Of a stretch of 64,000 bases of DNA, positions 58,908-64,000 are shown in pieces. Origin of the DNA: an uncultured Dorea sp. (GTDB lineage: Bacteria > Bacillota > Clostridia > Lachnospirales > Lachnospiraceae); the NCBI GenBank assembly GCA_948602995.1, contig CAPEBR010000017.1:15011-79010 (forward strand). Direction: 5' to 3'. The notes under the pieces were generated by a model. That model did not search any database and had not been told where the DNA came from. It saw only the letters and a list, made by a program, of their open reading frames with translations. The stretch's first letter is position 1, and every line of letters starts with the position of its first letter. The translations under genes were made by a program, and so were the position numbers.

Positions 58908-59072
58908 ATGGATAATGAAAAAAGAGAAGCTAAGCTCAGTGAACTGGAAACGTAGCTGTATTTTATCGGGTCAGATAAGGTGGAGCATATCTATAAAGTG
59001 ATTGAAAGCTATCCCTGGTTTGCTGAACTGTATAGGGGGATTAATGAATTCGGGCATCACCCGGAGGAGTGA
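58908..59072 (+). pseudogene. Fragment of a PD-(D/E)XK (Rpn-type) protein, tentative
   Basis: The frame from the ATG at 58908 reads MDNEKREAKLSELET, an amber stop at 58953, then LYFIGSDKVEHIYKVIESYP and WFAELYRGINEFGHHPEE to a stop at 59070. The style resembles the C-terminal tail of Rpn-family putative transposase/nuclease proteins, but the match is by memory only. No start signals. Probably gene debris. Confidence 0.35.
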
Positions 59073-59118
59073 TTTAGGAGTGAGAGTCGATTTTTGCGCA
59101 GCAAAACATTAAATATTG

Positions 59119-59158
59119 CCCCCCCCCGAATTGCAGATTTATTGGGCGCTCAGTATAT
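59119..59158. repeat. C9 tract and family-B fragment
   Basis: Nine consecutive C (59119-59127), then GCAGATTTATTGGGCGCTCAGTATA, which matches the right end of the family-B repeats with a few changes. Confidence 0.5.
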
Positions 59159-59225
59159 TTACATACAGTTTCTAAGAGAATTATAATTGTGGACGGAGTA
59201 GAACATAATGACATCGGAGGATAAC

Positions 59226-59723
59226 ATGATATATAAATTAAGAACAAAAGCAGCAAAGAGATTAAAAGACATCCGTCAGAGATGGAAGAGTGATTTTTAC
59301 AGGGAGATCAGGGACATTGCAGAGCATCCGGTCGTGCTCCGGATGAAGAAATATCCCCACCACGGCAGCACGAACTGCTATCAGCACTGCATCAACGTAG
59401 CGTACTATAATTACCAGTGGTGCCGGTTTTTCCATCTTGACGCGCGGTCCGCAGCGAGGGCAGGAATGCTGCACGATTTATTTCTGTACGACTGGCATAC
59501 TCATGCCAGGAAGACAGGAGACCATTTTCACGGGATGACCCATCCGGGGTGCGCCTGCAGGAACGCGAAGAAGCTGTTCAGGCTGAACCGTGTGGAGGAG
59601 GATGTGATCCTGCATCACATGTGGCCGGTGACACTTCTGTCGCTGCCCAGGACAAGGGAAGGGTGGATTACGACTATAACAGACAAGTATTGCGGAGCCT
59701 GTGAAACAAGCCGTCGAAAATAA
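59226..59723 (+). CDS. HD-domain phosphohydrolase-like protein
   Basis: The start at 59226 has GGAGG 5-9 bases upstream. About 165 residues. HD-superfamily ligands are visible as H in STNCYQHCINVAYY, AGMLHDLFLYDWH (HD pair) and a later LHHMWP. Related small clostridial proteins are annotated only as HD-family hydrolases; the substrate (nucleotide or phospho-compound) is unknown. Single gene. Confidence 0.8.
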   Translation: MIYKLRTKAAKRLKDIRQRWKSDFYREIRDIAEHPVVLRMKKYPHHGSTNCYQHCINVAYYNYQWCRFFHLDARSAARAGMLHDLFLYDWHTHARKTGDHFHGMTHPGCACRNAKKLFRLNRVEEDVILHHMWPVTLLSLPRTREGWITTITDKYCGACETSRRK

Positions 59724-59826
59724 CAGGAAGATGCCGGAAATTTCCTGTCTTAGCCCTCACCGATTGCTAAAATACGCATAAATCATATGCTATCATAAGC
59801 AAAAATATGCAAGGTGAGGTGAGTAT

Positions 59827-60948
59827 ATGGAAAGACAATTTCCAAAAAATGTAAGACAAGTGGGAAATGTAAGTGATGAACCTAAGATATATGTAGAGGA
59901 CTATGTAGATACCTATCTGAGCCAGATACGCATGAAAGCAGTGGACGCGCCCGTAGCAGCGGCGCTTACCGGCGAGGTAGCCGAGCACGATGGACAGGCT
60001 GTTGTTTACATATCCGGGGCGATGCAGATAAAGGATATAGAATTAGAAGGAACAGAGGTATTGATCAGTGACAGTGCAAAGGAGAACATGGAGGATATAC
60101 GCAAGCAGTATTTTCCATCCCAGGACATCGTAGGATGGTGCCTCGTGGAGACAGGACACCCCATGAACCTGCACCAGGGGATTAACAAGCTGCACGGGAA
60201 GATGTTTGCAAAAGAGAACAGCGTTTTTATATGGAAGGATTCCGTCGAAAATGACGAGATGTTCTATGCATATAAATACGGAGAGCTTATGCAGATGGGA
60301 GGACATTATATCTATTATGAAAAAAATCCTGCCATGCAGAGCTATATGATTAATACACGCCGACAGAATGGCGTTACACCCAGTGAAATGGTTGAGGATC
60401 GAGCTGCAAAGAATTTTCGTAGTACAATAAGGGAAAAATCCGCCTACAGGGAACCGCACCAGAGTTCCAGAGTTCTCTATGTAACAAGCGTACTCCTGGT
60501 GATTATTGTACTCGTGATCGGTGTCTCAGCCATGAGTAGTTATGATAAGATGGAATCAGTGCAGAGCTCCTTAGAATCATTGTCCCGGTCGGTGAACCAG
60601 CCGGAGAAGGAAGAGGCACTTGCAAAAGACGAGGTAGATCTTGATGCCGGCGCTCTCTCTGATGCGGAAAATGTAAAGGAAGATGTAAAGGAAAATACAG
60701 AAAGCAGCACAGAAGACGCAGAAAATGCGGAGGATACAAAGGCTTCAGCGGACAATAGTCCGGAAGCCTTTGCTGCGTTAGAGCAGCTTGGAGAGGCAGA
60801 TTTTTACATTGTCAAAAAGGGAGACACCTTGGATACGATTAGTATAGATGTATACGGAGACAGGGATCATGTAGAGGCGATCTGTAAGATGAACGGATTG
60901 TCTAACGGGAATCTCATCTATATCGGTCAAAAATTATTGTTACCTTAA
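59827..60948 (+). CDS. LysM-domain membrane protein with a JAMM/MPN-like N-terminal domain
   Basis: A 373-residue protein. Residues 45-168 (VVYISGAMQIKD, IVGWCLVETGHPMNLHQGIN, FAYK-type strand, GGHYIYYEKN) have the layout of a Mov34/MPN fold, but the His-x-His...Ser...Asp zinc motif is not kept. A membrane helix follows (about 222-242), an acidic Ser/Glu/Asp linker and a C-terminal LysM (about 324-373: FYIVKKGDTLDTISIDVYG, NGNLIYIGQKLLLP). The LysM should bind peptidoglycan outside while the N-terminal domain is inside. GGTGAGGTGAG precedes the start. The MPN call is inference. Confidence 0.72.
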   Translation: MERQFPKNVRQVGNVSDEPKIYVEDYVDTYLSQIRMKAVDAPVAAALTGEVAEHDGQAVVYISGAMQIKDIELEGTEVLISDSAKENMEDIRKQYFPSQDIVGWCLVETGHPMNLHQGINKLHGKMFAKENSVFIWKDSVENDEMFYAYKYGELMQMGGHYIYYEKNPAMQSYMINTRRQNGVTPSEMVEDRAAKNFRSTIREKSAYREPHQSSRVLYVTSVLLVIIVLVIGVSAMSSYDKMESVQSSLESLSRSVNQPEKEEALAKDEVDLDAGALSDAENVKEDVKENTESSTEDAENAEDTKASADNSPEAFAALEQLGEADFYIVKKGDTLDTISIDVYGDRDHVEAICKMNGLSNGNLIYIGQKLLLP

Positions 60949-61077
60949 TAGAAGATGTGTTACAATAACTATAATTGTGAGTGGAAACGATACGCAGAGT
61001 AATCTGTGTTTTTATAGAAGTGCGTAGGACATGCCCTCACAGTCTTAGGAAGTTAATAGAACAAAGGAGAAGCGGCT

Positions 61078-62355
61078 TTGAAAAGAAACAGAGGAGACCG
61101 CCCCAGGCGGCGGAGGAATGCGAACCTCCATGTCGTGAGGGATCCGGAAGAACAGACGGACAGGCTGATTGAGCAGATTGTAGCAGAACTAAATGACGAG
61201 GAGGTTTCTAGAAGAGAGATTGAAGAACAGTCAAGAAGGCATAAAAAACGGGCTAGATCAAGAAGAGTCATCATAGCAGTTACCGCCCTGGCTGCAGTTG
61301 CCGCTGCATTTCTTTTTATAAATCTTCAGACATATACCGCTGTGCGTGTATCGGATACTTATGGAAATGGCAGAATATCCGGAGGAAACTACAGACAATT
61401 TTCAGAAGGTGTGCTAAAATACAGCAGAGATGGAATTTCTTATCTGAATCAGAGAGGAGAGGAGCAGTGGAACCAGCCTTATCAGATTAAAAATCCGTTC
61501 ATAGAGGGTAATGAGACCTCAGCGGCAGTTGCCGATAAAGGAGGTAATGATATTTACATTTTCCAAAAGGACGGCATCAGGGGAGAGATCCACACGACGC
61601 TTCCCATTCAGAGGATTTCGGTTTCGGAGCAGGGAATCGTATGCGCGGTATTGAAAAATGAATCTACTCCCTCCATCATCTGCTATGATACGGCGGGCAA
61701 TATACTGGTGGAGCACAAAGCTTCCCAGGGAGGGACCGGTTATCCTGTGGATGCGTCTATTTCCCCGGACGGACAGGTTATGCAGGTAATCTATCTATAT
61801 GTGAATGGAGGGAAAGTTATATCAAGGGTAGGCTTCTATAACTTTGGTGAAGCCGGTAATGAGAAGACTGACCGGCAGGTTCTTGACAAGGAGTATGGGG
61901 AAACGATTCTTGCAGAAGGATTTTTTATGTCTCAGAATATCTCGGCGGTGGTAGGCGATAACTGTCTGGTTCTCTACGAGGGAAAGGAACAGCCGGAAGA
62001 GACGGTATCTGTGAAGATAGATAAGGAGATTAAGAGTGTTTTCCACAGCAGCCGGTATATCGGGCTGGTGCTTAACAACCGGGGAAAGGGCGGCTGCGAG
62101 CTCCGCCTCTATAACAAATCCGGAAAGCAGGTGCTGTCTAAGGACTTTACAGGTGAATACAGCAATGTTAAGATCTGCGGGGAACAGGTGATCCTGTACG
62201 ATGGAAGACGATGCAAAATATTTATGAGAAATGGAATCGAAAAATTCCAGGGTGAGACGAACAACCAGATACTGGAGATCTTTCCGATATCAGGCGTGAA
62301 TAAATACATAATGATAAATGCAAACGGGGTGGAGCACATCCGGCTTGTGAAATAA
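61078..62355 (+). CDS. DUF5711-like membrane-anchored beta-propeller protein
   Basis: A 425-residue protein starting at TTG with AAAGGAGAAG upstream. A basic N-terminal tail (about 1-60, RRRRNANLHV and RRHKKRARSRR) is followed by one membrane helix (VIIAVTALAAVAAAFLFINL) and about 330 extracytoplasmic residues. Repeated beta-strand patterns (NDIYIFQKDGIRGEI, PSIICYDTAGNILVEHKA, CELRLYNKSGKQVLSKDF) suggest a propeller. I associate it with DUF5711; no known function. cvpA follows 9 bases later, so they are co-transcribed. Confidence 0.7.
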   Translation: MKRNRGDRPRRRRNANLHVVRDPEEQTDRLIEQIVAELNDEEVSRREIEEQSRRHKKRARSRRVIIAVTALAAVAAAFLFINLQTYTAVRVSDTYGNGRISGGNYRQFSEGVLKYSRDGISYLNQRGEEQWNQPYQIKNPFIEGNETSAAVADKGGNDIYIFQKDGIRGEIHTTLPIQRISVSEQGIVCAVLKNESTPSIICYDTAGNILVEHKASQGGTGYPVDASISPDGQVMQVIYLYVNGGKVISRVGFYNFGEAGNEKTDRQVLDKEYGETILAEGFFMSQNISAVVGDNCLVLYEGKEQPEETVSVKIDKEIKSVFHSSRYIGLVLNNRGKGGCELRLYNKSGKQVLSKDFTGEYSNVKICGEQVILYDGRRCKIFMRNGIEKFQGETNNQILEIFPISGVNKYIMINANGVEHIRLVK

Positions 62356-62364
62356 GGAGAAGAT

Positions 62365-63273
62365 ATGAACTGGGTATTAATGGTAACAGGGGGCATTGTT
62401 TTAATAGGATTTTTAATCGGAGTATACCGGGGGGCTATAAGGATCGCAGTTTCTCTTTTAGCCTCTCTTCTGACGCTGATTCTTGTTACGGTGCTGACAC
62501 CGTACGTGGCCGACGCAGTGATGAAATATACTCCCCTTGAGGACGTAATACAGGGAATGGTTGCAAAAGCGGTGACAGATACAGCAACATCTGCAGTGGC
62601 GGATGAGGATGGAAGTGGTCTGACAGAGGAAGGAGTCCGTCATGTCCTGGAGGGCGCCGGGGTGACAGAAGACAAGCTTAAAGAATTCGGAATCAGCATA
62701 GAGGATATTGTAAACGGCAAGGTGACAGGTGATAAACTTGCGGACCATGGGATTTCCAGCAGCCTTCTGGATGGGCTCAAAAATAAGGAGGAAGTCAGGG
62801 ATGCAGTAGAAAATGCAGAGATACCAAGAGACATGCAGGTAGCCGCAATTGAAAATGCAGATATTCCAGAGACTTTTAAGGAACTGCTGTCAGAAAATAA
62901 TAATAATGAAATCTATAAGGAACTCGGAGCAGAGACATTTGTACAATATGTTGGGAAATTTTTGTCAAAACTGGTCATACGGATCGTATCGTTTCTGTGT
63001 ACGCTTATTCTGGTAACCATCATAGCCCGTGCAGTCATATTTGCACTGGACATCGTCTCGGATCTTCCGGTTCTGGGATTCCTGAACCGAATCGCAGGCG
63101 GGGCAGTAGGAGTATTGTGTGCGCTCTTCATCGTGTGGTTCTTCTTCGCAATTGTAACCCTGATTTATATGATGCCGGTGGGAAAAGAGATCTACGGGCT
63201 CATACAGGATAATGAGTTCACGAAGCTGCTCTACGAGTATAATCCGGTAATGAAGCTGGCGATGAAACTATAG
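62365..63273 (+). CDS. CvpA family membrane protein
   Basis: A 302-residue protein. The N-terminal pair of helices (LMVTGGIVLIGFLIGVYRGAIRIAVSLLASLL) and C-terminal pair (VSFLCTLILVTIIARAVIF and FLNRIAGGAVGVLCALFIVWFFFAIV) match the CvpA fold, with an inserted soluble region of about 130 residues between them. CvpA proteins are linked to colicin V production and envelope integrity; here the role is unknown. AAGGAG precedes the ATG. Confidence 0.78.
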   Translation: MNWVLMVTGGIVLIGFLIGVYRGAIRIAVSLLASLLTLILVTVLTPYVADAVMKYTPLEDVIQGMVAKAVTDTATSAVADEDGSGLTEEGVRHVLEGAGVTEDKLKEFGISIEDIVNGKVTGDKLADHGISSSLLDGLKNKEEVRDAVENAEIPRDMQVAAIENADIPETFKELLSENNNNEIYKELGAETFVQYVGKFLSKLVIRIVSFLCTLILVTIIARAVIFALDIVSDLPVLGFLNRIAGGAVGVLCALFIVWFFFAIVTLIYMMPVGKEIYGLIQDNEFTKLLYEYNPVMKLAMKL

Positions 63274-63277
63274 ACAG

Positions 63278-63315
63278 TTGGGGACGGGGCATTTTTAATT
63301 TTACCCCGTCCCCAA
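63278..63315. repeat. REP palindrome 14
   Basis: TTGGGGACGGGGCA...TTACCCCGTCCCCAA between the convergent cvpA and HTH genes, 4 bases after the cvpA stop. Confidence 0.9.
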
Positions 63316-63345
63316 TACAGGCTTCTCTTGCCTTTTCGATTTCAT

Positions 63346-63762
63346 CTAATTTTTTCCCTCTGTAAATGCGACAATTTCCCGGTATGTCTGAATGTCGTAT
63401 TTTTTCTTGTGTTTTTCCACTCGAACGGCATAGTACATTCCAGCAGCATAGAGCAGGGCGAAAATAATAAGACCTGCAAAACCGAAGAATACAGTTAGCG
63501 GAACAAATGACAGCAGGGATAAAATCAGCAGTGAAGCGAATATTGTGCTGTTGCGGTTAAAGGTTCGTAGTTCGTCCTGGCTTATTATTTCTTTCATAAT
63601 CTTAACATCTCCTTTTATTAACTGGTCAATTGTTACATGAAATACTGAGCTTAGCAGAAGCAGGCTGCGGATGTCCGGATAACTCTTGCCATTTTCCCAG
63701 TTGGATATGGTCTGACGGGTTACGTAGACTTTTTCGGTCAAAGCCTCTTGAGATAAATCCAT
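63346..63762 (-). CDS. HTH transcriptional regulator, N terminus cut off by an inserted element
   Basis: The open frame from 63762 reads MDLSQEALTEKVYVTRQTISNWENGKSYPD, a Cro/CI-type helix-turn-helix whose first helix is missing, then a linker and two membrane helices (ASLLILSLLSFVPLTVFFGF and IIFALLYAAGMYYAV). No ribosome site precedes the ATG. If the family-C element and one target copy are removed, the frame extends upstream as NQIKRYRID, the expected helix-1 sequence, although no clear start codon is then seen. Probably inactive. Confidence 0.7.
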   Translation of the reverse strand: MDLSQEALTEKVYVTRQTISNWENGKSYPDIRSLLLLSSVFHVTIDQLIKGDVKIMKEIISQDELRTFNRNSTIFASLLILSLLSFVPLTVFFGFAGLIIFALLYAAGMYYAVRVEKHKKKYDIQTYREIVAFTEGKN

Positions 63763-63776
63763 ATCTATCCGATATC

Positions 63777-63909
63777 GTTACTGTTCGCTCCGTGACCAGT
63801 AACATTTGCAAATCCATCTAAAATTCGCTCCGCGAATGGGATTTGCTCACTCCTGAATCACTTTCTTACTGTCTGTGCAGTAAATGCACAGACCTGTGTG
63901 AACAGTAAC
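63777..63909. mobile_element. Family-C miniature element, short copy, with 8-bp target duplication
   Basis: A 133-bp element with 10-base perfect terminal inverted repeats, GTTACTGTTC and GAACAGTAAC, flanked by CCGATATC at 63769-63776 and 63910-63917. It is a near-identical reverse copy of the part of the long element from 38083 to 38216. Confidence 0.88.
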
Positions 63910-63964
63910 CCGATATCTTTTTATCTGATTGCTTAGAAAAAATGTAAAAAAATGAAAAAAGGTG

Positions 63965-63993
63965 TTGACAGATAAGGAAAAAGGTGGTAATAT
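63965..63993 (+). promoter_or_regulatory. Promoter reading out of the window
   Basis: TTGACA and TAATAT are 17 bases apart. The gene it serves lies beyond the right edge. Confidence 0.7.
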
Positions 63994-64000
63994 AAATTTC

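Overview
The window looks like chromosomal DNA of a spore-forming gut Firmicute of the Lachnospiraceae (Dorea / [Clostridium] scindens-like; genus is my inference). Reasons: moderate GC, strong GGAGG ribosome sites, TTGACA-17-TATAAT promoters, a T-box leader, the block hup-rqcP-yabP-yabQ-divIC-spoIIE-tilS-hpt-ftsH, a glgC/glgD pair, a fused ThrE, split transketolase and a clostridial DnaD/DnaC pair. No rRNA, CRISPR array or prophage is visible.

Layout. 1-5.6 kb: partial GH125 mannosidase, N-truncated Abi_2-like protein, possible small RNA, tRNA-Cys, LUD protein, threonine/serine exporter, aminotransferase. 6-16.4 kb: a galactose/glucose uptake and sensing locus (mglB, mglA, mglC, a YesN/YesM-type two-component system and two further binding proteins). 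16.4-23.8 kb: ferredoxin-type aldo/keto reductase, asnS, a second two-component system and a YhaO/YhaN-like nuclease-ATPase pair. 23.8-29 kb (minus): dnaD, dnaC, prs, murC. 29-32.6 kb: glgC, glgD, spoVG, an RluA-type synthase. 32.8-38 kb: T-box, proS, a REP-associated tyrosine transposase (RAYT), cca, a CotS-like protein. 38.3-45.5 kb: sporulation/division block. 45.7-52.6 kb: GH13 amylase, map, pfk, dnaX, ybaB, recR. 52.7-56.5 kb: LacI regulator with transaldolase and split transketolase. 56.6-64 kb: asnB, HD protein, LysM protein, DUF5711-like protein, CvpA and a disrupted HTH regulator.

Three things stand out. (1) The first MglB appears to be a natural circular permutant: the segment that opens ordinary galactose-binding proteins (Y..-x-D-N-F ... 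A-x-N-x-V) is at the C terminus, while the mature protein starts at the FN-x-x-PS strand. A paralogue with normal order lies 8 kb downstream. Its permease has a coiled-coil N-terminal extension of about 215 residues. (2) A RAYT transposase sits among eighteen GGGGACGGGG palindromes at fourteen places. Several run into genes: they supply the stop codon and a G-T-G-x-F type tail to five proteins and lie in frame inside a sixth. (3) Three other small non-autonomous repeat families are present. One has two copies with clear 8-bp target duplications, and one of these has cut the N terminus off a regulator.

All family assignments come from motifs read by eye; no database search was run.
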